64,000 nt of DNA from Romboutsia ilealis. Lineage in GTDB: Bacteria; Bacillota; Clostridia; Peptostreptococcales; Peptostreptococcaceae. The stretch covers positions 1 through 64,000 of the forward strand of contig NZ_LN555523.1 of the NCBI RefSeq assembly GCF_900015215.1, given 5' to 3'. How positions within the stretch are numbered: the stretch's first letter is position 1; each line of letters starts with the position of its first letter. Shown here piece after piece: positions 40,632-47,923 of the stretch. The translations under genes were made by a program, and so were the position numbers. The notes below the pieces were generated by a model. It made no database searches. It saw only the letters and a list, made by a program, of their open reading frames with translations, and was not told the origin of the DNA.

Positions 40632-42086
40632 ATGCATAAAATAAGTATCGTAGGACTTGGACCAGGAGAATATTCTCTTATAAGTCAAGGTGCCTTAGAT
40701 GCTCTACACTCAAGTTGTAGAATATATCTAAGAACAGAAAAACACCCAATTGTAAATAAGCTTAAAGAAACTATAAAATACACTTCTCTAGATTATTTTT
40801 ATGATAGTGAAGAAAATTTCGAAGATGTTTACTATAAAATTTCTAAACATATTGTAGAATTAGCTAAAGAAGGAGATTTGGTTTATGCGGTTCCAGGTCA
40901 TCCTAGGGTAGCAGAGAAAACAGTAGGAATAATAGAATCTATGGCTAAAGAAAATAATATAGAAGTTGAGACAATAGCTTCTATGAGCTTTGTAGATGCT
41001 ATGTTTAATTATTTGGCAGTAGATCCGGCGGATGGATTTAAATTAATAGATGCATTTGAAATAGAAAATTCATATATAGATACAAATACTAGTATGATTA
41101 TAACTCAAATATATGATCAGTTTATAGCATCGAATATAAAATTAAAGCTTATGGAATATTATGATTATGATCAAGAAGTATGTATAGTAAATGGCGCAGG
41201 TGTTAAGAATTTAGAAAGTAAGAAATATGTACCTCTGTATGAATTAGATAGAAGTGAAAATTTATTTAATTACTTAACTAGTTTATATATACCAAAAAGT
41301 TCTAAAAAGATGTATAATACAGTAAATGATTTAGAAACTATAATGAATACTTTAAGAGGTGAAAACGGATGTGATTGGGATAAAAAACAGACACATGAAT
41401 CTCTAAAGAAATACGTTATAGAAGAAGCATATGAGCTTTGTCAAGCTATTGATAATGACGATATCGATGAAATGATAGAAGAGCTAGGAGATATCCTTCT
41501 ACAGGTTATATTCCACTGTCAAATAGGAAAAGAAGAAGGATATTTTGATTTAAAGGAAGTAGTAAATGGAATTTGTACAAAACTTATTAATAGACATCCA
41601 CATGTTTTCAACAATGTTAATATAGATATGGCTCAATTTGAGAAAACTTGGGAAGAATTAAAAAGAGATGAAAAGGGTGAAACTAGTATAACTTCTGGTT
41701 TAAAAAGAATTCCAAGTCATTTACCTGCACTTATAAAAGCTGAAAAAATTCAACATAAGGCAGCACTTATAGGATTTGATTGGGATGATATAAAGGATGT
41801 ATTTGAAAAAATTGATGAAGAATACAAAGAACTACTTGACGAATGTAAACAAGGAAATATAAAATACATAAAGGAAGAACTAGGAGATTTATTGTTTTCA
41901 ATAGTAAATTTAGCTAGATTCTTGCATATAGATTCAGAAGAGGCATTAAACCTTACAAATCAAAAATTCATAAATAGATTTGAATTTATGGAAGAAAATG
42001 CGTCTAGGCTACATAAAAAATTAGAAGATTTGACGCTTGATCAAATGGAAGAACTTTGGCAAAGTGCTAAGGAAAACAAATTGTAA
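40632..42086 (+). CDS. mazG: MazG NTP pyrophosphohydrolase fused to a tetrapyrrole-methylase domain (YabN)
   Basis: 484 aa. Residues about 1-220 are a tetrapyrrole (corrin/porphyrin) methylase-like domain (ISIVGLGPGEYSLIS, YAVPGHPRVAEKT). Residues about 230-484 hold two MazG modules (NGCDWDKKQTHESLKKYVIEEAYEL with EELGDILLQVIFH, and a second EEYKELLDEC with EELGDLLFSIVNL). MazG removes abnormal or excess NTPs. The fusion is normal for Firmicutes YabN. AGAGGAGTG precedes ATG. Confidence 0.95.
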   Translation: MHKISIVGLGPGEYSLISQGALDALHSSCRIYLRTEKHPIVNKLKETIKYTSLDYFYDSEENFEDVYYKISKHIVELAKEGDLVYAVPGHPRVAEKTVGIIESMAKENNIEVETIASMSFVDAMFNYLAVDPADGFKLIDAFEIENSYIDTNTSMIITQIYDQFIASNIKLKLMEYYDYDQEVCIVNGAGVKNLESKKYVPLYELDRSENLFNYLTSLYIPKSSKKMYNTVNDLETIMNTLRGENGCDWDKKQTHESLKKYVIEEAYELCQAIDNDDIDEMIEELGDILLQVIFHCQIGKEEGYFDLKEVVNGICTKLINRHPHVFNNVNIDMAQFEKTWEELKRDEKGETSITSGLKRIPSHLPALIKAEKIQHKAALIGFDWDDIKDVFEKIDEEYKELLDECKQGNIKYIKEELGDLLFSIVNLARFLHIDSEEALNLTNQKFINRFEFMEENASRLHKKLEDLTLDQMEELWQSAKENKL

Positions 42087-42175
42087 AAATTAAAAGAAAA
42101 TTTGTCAAAAATCTAGAATTTATAGTTATAAAATTATAGTTCTATATTATAAACATTTTAGGAGGTATAACCGTC

Positions 42176-42454
42176 GTGAATAAAGCAGAATTAGTATCAA
42201 AGATGGCAGAAAAAAGTGAATTAACTAAGAAGGAAGCAGAGGCTGCGTTAAATGCATTCATGAAATCTGTTGAAGAAGCATTAGTATCAGGAGATAAAGT
42301 TCAATTAGTTGGATTTGGAACATTCGAAACTAGAGAAAGAGCTGCTAGACAAGGAAGAAATCCTAGAAATCCTGAAGAAGTTATAGAAATACCAGCTTCT
42401 AAAGCTCCAGTTTTCAAAGCTGGAAAAGGATTAAAAGATATAATAAACGGATAA
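42176..42454 (+). CDS. hup: DNA-binding protein HU
   Basis: 92 aa with a GTG start nine bases after AGGAGGT. Histone-like dimeric nucleoid protein. It has the helical N-terminal half (NKAELVSKMAEKSELTKKEAE) and the conserved DNA-arm segment FGTFETRERAARQGRNPRNP. It is followed at once by a hairpin with a T tail, so it should be expressed largely alone, at high level. Confidence 0.97.
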   Translation: MNKAELVSKMAEKSELTKKEAEAALNAFMKSVEEALVSGDKVQLVGFGTFETRERAARQGRNPRNPEEVIEIPASKAPVFKAGKGLKDIING

Positions 42455-42465
42455 TTAAAATGATT

Positions 42466-42495
42466 AAGTGTGGGAGTATATGCCACACTTTTTCT
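42466..42495 (+). terminator. Terminator after the HU gene
   Basis: AAGTGTGG (42466-42473) pairs with CCACACTT (42483-42490), followed by TTT. It lies between HU and rqcP and may be partial, allowing some read-through. Confidence 0.8.
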
Positions 42496-42516
42496 GTATA
42501 TAAAGGAGGCGTATTT

Positions 42517-42759
42517 ATGAGATTAGATAAATTTTTAAAAGTATCAAGGATAATAAAGAGAAGAACTGTTGCAAAAGAAGCTTGCGATAAGGGGATAGTT
42601 ACTATAAATGGAAAAGTAGCAAAATCTTCATCAGAGGTTAATATTGGAGATTTATTAGAAATTCAATTTGGTGAAAAGAAAATGAAATTTAAGATAAATG
42701 AGATAAGAGAACATGTCTTAAAAAATGATGCAAAAGAAATGTACGAGATAATAGAATAA
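42517..42759 (+). CDS. rqcP: S4-domain RNA-binding protein RqcP (YabO)
   Basis: 80 aa from the ATG at 42517 after AAAGGAGG; upstream in-frame codons run through the terminator and are not likely to be used. A single S4 domain (MRLDKFLKVSRIIKRRTVAK). In Bacillus RqcP works with RqcH in alanine-tailing of stalled peptides on 50S subunits. Upstream of yabP, as in Bacillus. Confidence 0.93.
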   Translation: MRLDKFLKVSRIIKRRTVAKEACDKGIVTINGKVAKSSSEVNIGDLLEIQFGEKKMKFKINEIREHVLKNDAKEMYEIIE

Positions 42760-42823
42760 AATTAGCAATCCTTCAGTATATTTATATTAGTATAAATTAA
42801 AATATTTTTGCTGGGGGGATAAC

Positions 42824-43078
42824 ATGGAACATAGTATAACATTAAAAGATAGATCTAATTTGCATATATCAGGCATAGAACATATTTATTCTTTTAATGA
42901 TAAAAAAGTAGAACTTAGAACATCTGCAGGGGAAATGGTAATAGAAGGCGAAAACTTAGACATGGGTAAATTAAGCTTAGATGAGAGTGTTATAAGTGTA
43001 GAAGGGACTATAAATTCTATAGTTTATTCTAAGGAAAGAAAGCCACAAGAAAGTTTTATAAAGAGGTTGTTTAAGTAA
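42824..43078 (+). CDS. yabP: Sporulation protein YabP
   Basis: 84 aa, beta-rich, with the family pattern HSITLKDRSNLHISGIEHI and the internal LRTSAGEMVIEGENLDMGKLSLDE. YabP is made in the mother cell and, with YabQ, supports spore cortex formation. GGGGGGAT precedes ATG. The yabQ ATG follows its stop directly. Confidence 0.94.
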   Translation: MEHSITLKDRSNLHISGIEHIYSFNDKKVELRTSAGEMVIEGENLDMGKLSLDESVISVEGTINSIVYSKERKPQESFIKRLFK

Positions 43079-43573
43079 ATGATTCCATTTACAGAAGATT
43101 TAAGCTCATTTTATGCCACTATATATGGTGGCTTAGCTATAGGTTTATTGTTTGATATAAATAGAAGTTTGAAATCTAATTTTAAAATATTAAAATACTT
43201 TTCAATAGTTTTTAATATAATATTTTGGATACTGGCTACTATAATTATATTTATAACAGTAAATGCTATAGAATCTTTTGATTTAAGATACTATCACTTT
43301 GTGGCTTTATTAATTGGTTTTTTATTATATTATAATACAATAAGTAAATTTGTTTTAAAAATGCTTAATAAGATAATTGGTTTTATAGTATCTTTGATAA
43401 AGAAAACTATAATTTACATATCTATAATCTCTGAAAGTTTATATTACATGATTATTTACATGATGCACTTTATATTAGACGCTATATTTTTTATACCAAA
43501 TTTATTTTTAGCTACTAAGAAGGTTATAAAAAGAAAGCATAGAATTAAATTAAAGGTTAATAAAAAAGCATAG
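43079..43573 (+). CDS. yabQ: Sporulation membrane protein YabQ
   Basis: 164 aa, about four to five hydrophobic segments and a basic C-terminus (KKVIKRKHRIKLKVNKKA). ATG is adjacent to the yabP stop, so translation is coupled. Needed for cortex formation in Bacillus. The sequence is weakly conserved; the assignment rests on size, topology and the yabP-yabQ-divIC order. Confidence 0.9.
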   Translation: MIPFTEDLSSFYATIYGGLAIGLLFDINRSLKSNFKILKYFSIVFNIIFWILATIIIFITVNAIESFDLRYYHFVALLIGFLLYYNTISKFVLKMLNKIIGFIVSLIKKTIIYISIISESLYYMIIYMMHFILDAIFFIPNLFLATKKVIKRKHRIKLKVNKKA

Positions 43574-43589
43574 GTAAGGTGTGGTTTAT

Positions 43590-43886
43590 ATGAACATAAG
43601 AAGAAAATTTTTGGCTCAATTTATATTAATAACAATTTTTATTTTTTTTATAGTATATACATTAATAGCCAACTTTATATTTCAAGTAAAGAAATTAAAT
43701 GAGTACAAAGCTGAAATATCATCACTAAATGATCAAATAAGTAGTACTAAACAAGAGATTGAGGATTTAAAAAAAATTGAAAATGGCAGTACAAGTGAAA
43801 ATTTAGAAACTATAGCAAGAAATCGTCTTAATATGGTTAAACCTAATGAAATAGTATACATTGATATAGGAAAAGAAGGTAATTAA
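43590..43886 (+). CDS. divIC: Cell-division protein DivIC / FtsB-like
   Basis: 98 aa from the ATG at 43590; a GTG nine bases upstream overlaps the AAGGTG ribosome site. A short cytoplasmic N-terminus, one membrane span (about residues 9-31), a coiled coil (about 35-65) and a short outer part (LETIARNRLNMVKPNEIVYID). A septal complex member with FtsL and DivIB. Position after yabQ as in Bacillus. Confidence 0.92.
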   Translation: MNIRRKFLAQFILITIFIFFIVYTLIANFIFQVKKLNEYKAEISSLNDQISSTKQEIEDLKKIENGSTSENLETIARNRLNMVKPNEIVYIDIGKEGN

Positions 43887-43900
43887 GTTACCTTCTTTTT
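43874..43900 (+). terminator. Terminator overlapping the divIC stop
   Basis: AGAAGGTAA (43874-43882) pairs with TTACCTTCT (43888-43896) and runs into T residues. The stop codon lies in the loop. Confidence 0.85.
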
Positions 43901-43978
43901 TGTTTATACATAAATATGTTAGAAGTATAAAATAGCTTAGAATACACTTTTAGTAAAGTTAGTTTTTTAATGATAAAT

Positions 43979-44018
43979 GTTAAATACTCATTATTAAATA
44001 GTATTTAACTGATATAAT
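43979..44018 (+). promoter_or_regulatory. Inverted repeat abutting a -10 box, ahead of ppx
   Basis: GTTAAATAC (43979-43987) and GTATTTAAC (44001-44009) are perfect inverted copies 13 bp apart. TATAAT follows at 44013-44018. The repeat covers the space expected for -35, so it could be an operator; no regulator is known. Confidence 0.4.
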
Positions 44019-44094
44019 AAATTTAGAATTATAAAATTTATTAGTTTAGATATATTAAGCTTTTAATAAAAAATATAAGTAAGGAGAAGAATTT

Positions 44095-45015
44095 ATGAAA
44101 ATTGGTACTATAGACATAGGGACAAATTCGATGAGGCTTTTAATAGCAAATTATAGAGATGGAAAATTAATAAATAGAAAAAAGTATGTGAATACCACTA
44201 GAATAGGACAAGGTGTTGATAAACAAGGCTATATAACTGATGATGCAATAGAAAGAAATATAAAAGCCTTAGTAGAATTTTCTAATATATGTAAAGGTGA
44301 AAACTGTGAAAAAATATACTGTATGGGTACTTCAGCACTTAGAGATAGTAAAAATAAAGATGTATTCGTGAAATTAGCTAAAGATAAAGCAGGTATAGAT
44401 GTAGATATAATAAGTGGTGAAAAGGAATCAAATCTAGGATTTAGGGGTGTATTAGAAGGAATAGAAAATGCAAAAGACATATTAGTAATAGATATAGGAG
44501 GGGGATCTACTGAGTTTATTATAGGAAATAAGGACGGAATAAGATTTTCTAAAAGTGAAAATGTAGGAGCACTTAGAATGACTGAAAAATTTTTACATCA
44601 AGATCCTATAAATGATAATGAATTTGAACGTATGAGTAATTTTATATATGAAGAGATAAAAAATACATTAGAATATATAAGAAATGATAAAGTAAAAAAG
44701 TTTGTAGGTATTGGAGGAACAATAACTTCTCTTTCTTCAATGAACCAAGAATTAGAGGTATACTCCATGGAAAAAATACATAATAGTAAGATTAGCTTAA
44801 GTGAAATAGAATTAATTCTACAAAATTTAAAAAAGATGACACTAAATGATAAAAAATCCTTAAAAGGCCTACAGCCTAAAAGAGCAGATATTATCACTGC
44901 TGGTGTAGAAATACTACATACAATAATGAAAAATCTAGAAATAAAAGAAATAACAGTAAGTGAATACGATAATTTGGAAGGCCTAATGTGTCAAAATATA
45001 AAAAATATGTCTTAA
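44095..45015 (+). CDS. ppx: Exopolyphosphatase / guanosine pentaphosphatase family (Ppx/GppA)
   Basis: 306 aa, the short two-lobed form. ASKHA-fold phosphate loops: IGTIDIGTNSMRLLIANY at the N-terminus, SGEKESNLGFRGV, and DIGGGSTEFI. It hydrolyses polyphosphate and possibly (p)ppGpp-type nucleotides. GTAAGGAGAAG precedes ATG. It is placed between divIC and spoIIE. The HD domain of longer E. coli-type enzymes is absent. Confidence 0.92.
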   Translation: MKIGTIDIGTNSMRLLIANYRDGKLINRKKYVNTTRIGQGVDKQGYITDDAIERNIKALVEFSNICKGENCEKIYCMGTSALRDSKNKDVFVKLAKDKAGIDVDIISGEKESNLGFRGVLEGIENAKDILVIDIGGGSTEFIIGNKDGIRFSKSENVGALRMTEKFLHQDPINDNEFERMSNFIYEEIKNTLEYIRNDKVKKFVGIGGTITSLSSMNQELEVYSMEKIHNSKISLSEIELILQNLKKMTLNDKKSLKGLQPKRADIITAGVEILHTIMKNLEIKEITVSEYDNLEGLMCQNIKNMS

Positions 45016-45108
45016 TATTTTAAAATTATTAAAACTGATTATGACAAAATAAATCCTACCTACTTTGCTACAATCTCTTTATAAGAAGCAAAAGAGGGGG
45101 GATTTTTT

Positions 45109-47487
45109 ATGGACAAGAGTTCAATGAGTATATCAAGTAATAATATTAATTCGGAAAAAATCAATATAAATTTATTAAATTATATTGATTCTAATGTAAT
45201 AATATTCAGTTTGATAGGTTTTTTATTAAGTAGATCTATTTTAATCGGTTCTATAGCGCCTTTAGGTATAGCATTTTTTCTAGGTATAAGTAAGGTAGAA
45301 AGATATAGAATACCGATATTCATATCTACGCTAATGGGGGTAATATTATCTGGGAATGCTACTCCTTATATATTAAAATATATTATTTGCTTAACTATAT
45401 TTATTATTATAAGTAATAAAATAAAAGATATTAATTCATATTTAAAATTATCATTTATTGGAGCATTTATAATTTTTCCTATATCATTAGGACAAGTTAT
45501 ACTGTCTAGTAAATATTTATATGATATATTATTATGCTCAATGGAAGCAATTATTACATTTATTTCTATTTATATATTTTCATTTGGAATAAATCTCATA
45601 ACGAATATAAATAATAGAATATCTGTAAGGATTGAAGAATCTATAGCTCTAAGTTTTATAGTTATATTTAGTATAATAGGTATTGGTAATATAGAGATAT
45701 TAGGCGTATCTATACAAACAGTTTTAGCGACGGTATTAATACTAGTTATATGTATAATTGGTGGTGCAACGATGGGATCTAGCACTGGAGCTGTTGTAGG
45801 TATAGCCTTCTTAATTAATAATATATCTTCGGCGATTTATATGGGAATATATTCTGTGGCTGGATTAGTTGGCGGGACATTAAATAAGTTAGGAAAATAT
45901 TTTACGATATTAGGATATGTACTAAGTTGGACAATGGTATATGCTTACACATCAGGAATTGAATCTAATATATATCAAATTAGAGATATGTTAATAGCTA
46001 GTTTGATAGTAATTTTATTACCTAATAAAATATTTAATAAATTAGAAAAAGTATTAAAATTAAATATAGAATCAAATGACGTAGTTTATGATTATATAAG
46101 AAGAAGCAAAGATATGACTAATAGTAAACTGATTAATATGTACAAAGCTTATGATGAGTTAGCAGATACATTTGATAAAATTAGAGAAAGAGATAAGGTT
46201 ATAGATACAAGGGATATAGCAAACATCATTGATATGATACACAATGATGAATGTAGAAACTGTAGCATGAGAAGACGATGTTGGGATTTAAACTTTTCTC
46301 ATACATATATGCTAATGAGTCAGGTTTTAGAAGAGCTTGAAGACAATGGACAAGTTACTATTGAAAGTATTAGTGAGACGTTTAGAAAAGAATGCTTAAA
46401 GCCTGAAGAGATTGTAAAGATAGCAAATTATTATTATAAATTATTTTTAGTAGATTATAATTGGAGTTTAAGGTTTTCGGAAAGTAGAAAATTGATAGCC
46501 AATCAAATAAAAAGTATATCAAGATCAATAGAATCATTATCGAAGGATTTAGAAGAGAATATCGTTTTAGATTTAGAAAAAGAAAAAAATATTTATGATC
46601 AATTACAAAGATATGGAATACCAGTTAATAGAGTTAGTTATATTAGTAAAGGTTTAGATGATTTTGAAATAACTATAGATAAGAATACGTGTAGTGATGG
46701 ATGTATGTGTGAAAATAAATTAATTAGGGTACTTTCAGATATAGTAGAAGAAAATGTTTCAGCGCAAAAGATAGGGTGTCATTCGTTAGGTGGAAAATGT
46801 AAAATAAGCTTTACTAAATCTCAAAAATATAAAGCTATAACAGAAGTTGCAGGTATGTCTAGAGATGGACATATATTATGTGGTGATAATTATACATATA
46901 TGGATATAAGCGATGGTAAATATATGGTTGCTATAAGTGATGGGATGGGCAAAGGTAAAAAGGCTTATGAAGAATCTTATATAACTATAGATATCTTAGA
47001 AAAAATGATTGATGCAAAAATAGATGATGAAATAGTTATAAATACCATAAATAATATGTTGTTACTGAAATCTTCTGATGAAGAGATGTTTTCAACTTTA
47101 GATTTAGGAATAATAGATCTAAAGAAAGGAACTTTAGAAACTATTAAAATGGGAGCATGTTCTACTTATGTAAAGCGAAATGATAAAGATATAGACCTAA
47201 TATCATCATCATCACTTCCAGTTGGAATACTTTCAGATATAAAATTAGATAGAAAGAAAACTAAGGTTAACTATGGTGATTATATAATAATGGTATCAGA
47301 TGGGATACTTGATGCAGGTAAAAATAATAACTTAGGAGATAACTGGCTTATATATTTCTTACAAAATATTAAGACAACTAACCCTAAAGAAATTGCAAAT
47401 CTAATACTAGATAGGGCACTTGAGATACAAGATGGAGTAGTTGAGGATGATATGACAGTATTAGTTACAAAGGTATGTAGTAATTAA
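45109..47487 (+). CDS. spoIIE: Stage II sporulation protein E (PP2C phosphatase)
   Basis: 792 aa. The N-terminal part (about 25-310) has many membrane spans and targets the polar septum. A central cytoplasmic region contains the cysteine cluster ECRNCSMRRRCW (about 384-395) and further cysteines near 525-565. The C-terminal PP2C domain (about 580-792) has YMVAISDGMGKGKKA and IMVSDGILDAG, which hold the metal-binding aspartates. It dephosphorylates SpoIIAA-P to activate sigma-F. Strong GAGGGGGGAT ribosome site. Length is near that of Bacillus SpoIIE. Confidence 0.96.
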   Translation: MDKSSMSISSNNINSEKININLLNYIDSNVIIFSLIGFLLSRSILIGSIAPLGIAFFLGISKVERYRIPIFISTLMGVILSGNATPYILKYIICLTIFIIISNKIKDINSYLKLSFIGAFIIFPISLGQVILSSKYLYDILLCSMEAIITFISIYIFSFGINLITNINNRISVRIEESIALSFIVIFSIIGIGNIEILGVSIQTVLATVLILVICIIGGATMGSSTGAVVGIAFLINNISSAIYMGIYSVAGLVGGTLNKLGKYFTILGYVLSWTMVYAYTSGIESNIYQIRDMLIASLIVILLPNKIFNKLEKVLKLNIESNDVVYDYIRRSKDMTNSKLINMYKAYDELADTFDKIRERDKVIDTRDIANIIDMIHNDECRNCSMRRRCWDLNFSHTYMLMSQVLEELEDNGQVTIESISETFRKECLKPEEIVKIANYYYKLFLVDYNWSLRFSESRKLIANQIKSISRSIESLSKDLEENIVLDLEKEKNIYDQLQRYGIPVNRVSYISKGLDDFEITIDKNTCSDGCMCENKLIRVLSDIVEENVSAQKIGCHSLGGKCKISFTKSQKYKAITEVAGMSRDGHILCGDNYTYMDISDGKYMVAISDGMGKGKKAYEESYITIDILEKMIDAKIDDEIVINTINNMLLLKSSDEEMFSTLDLGIIDLKKGTLETIKMGACSTYVKRNDKDIDLISSSSLPVGILSDIKLDRKKTKVNYGDYIIMVSDGILDAGKNNNLGDNWLIYFLQNIKTTNPKEIANLILDRALEIQDGVVEDDMTVLVTKVCSN

Positions 47488-47494
47488 ATTAATG

Positions 47495-47821
47495 TTATCA
47501 ACAATATGTGAATAAATTGTGAATAATATGTGGATAAATAATTATTTATAGGTTAATTAAGCTAAGGGCTTGCAATTACAAAGTTCGACAAAAATACACA
47601 AAATATGAAATTTTATATAAAAATATAATTCTAGAAAAAATATAGACTTATCAACAAAAAATATTTAAAAATAGATTAAATATGTTGATAAGTCTATAAT
47701 TAATGTTGATAATATATAAATAAAATAAATATGATATAAAAATTATAAAAATAAATATATTGAAAAATCTAGATTTTTGTAAATAATATGTCTGTTAATA
47801 TGTTGATAAGTATGTGGATAA
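47495..47821. promoter_or_regulatory. DnaA-box cluster with palindrome and Spo0A box
   Basis: Nine DnaA boxes by eye. Perfect TTATNCACA (as the reverse complement) at 47507-47515, 47518-47526, 47529-47537 and 47813-47821. TTATCAACA-type, 8 of 9, at 47495-47503, 47648-47656, 47683-47691, 47704-47712 and 47801-47809. A consensus Spo0A box (TTCGACA, reverse of TGTCGAA) is at 47584-47590. The spacer is A/T-rich and has no gene. Genes on both sides run the same way, so it is probably not the main origin; a DnaA-titrating or replication-control site is inferred. Confidence 0.65.
47641..47698. repeat. 16-bp perfect inverted repeat inside the DnaA-box cluster
   Basis: 47641-47656 and 47683-47698 are exact reverse complements, each containing one TTATCAACA box, with a 26-bp A/T centre. 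No T tract follows, so it is not a typical terminator of spoIIE. Confidence 0.75.
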
Positions 47822-47876
47822 ATTAATAAGTATTATTAATTTTATAAAGATAGAAATTGAATATTATTGCCTAAAA

Positions 47877-47920
47877 AAGCCATCCTAATAAGTAAGTATA
47901 TTCTATTGAAAGGATGGCTT
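47877..47920 (+). promoter_or_regulatory. Hairpin covering the ribosome site of the M3 peptidase gene
   Basis: AAGCCATCCT (47877-47886) pairs perfectly with AGGATGGCTT (47911-47920), which contains the presumed Shine-Dalgarno AAGGATGG four bases before ATG at 47924. It could switch translation or act as a weak attenuator. Confidence 0.45.
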
Positions 47921-47923
47921 CTT

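Noticed and set aside
45042..45074. Spo0A box (TGACAAA) and TACAAT -10 ahead of spoIIE
   Set aside because: One mismatch to TGNCGAA and no -35 at proper spacing; too weak to list, although Spo0A control of spoIIE is expected from Bacillus.
47488..47923. Reading the DnaA-box cluster as the chromosomal origin
   Set aside because: No dnaA, dnaN or rpmH nearby, and genes on both sides are transcribed in the same direction, whereas leading-strand bias normally diverges from oriC. Kept only as a control or titration site.
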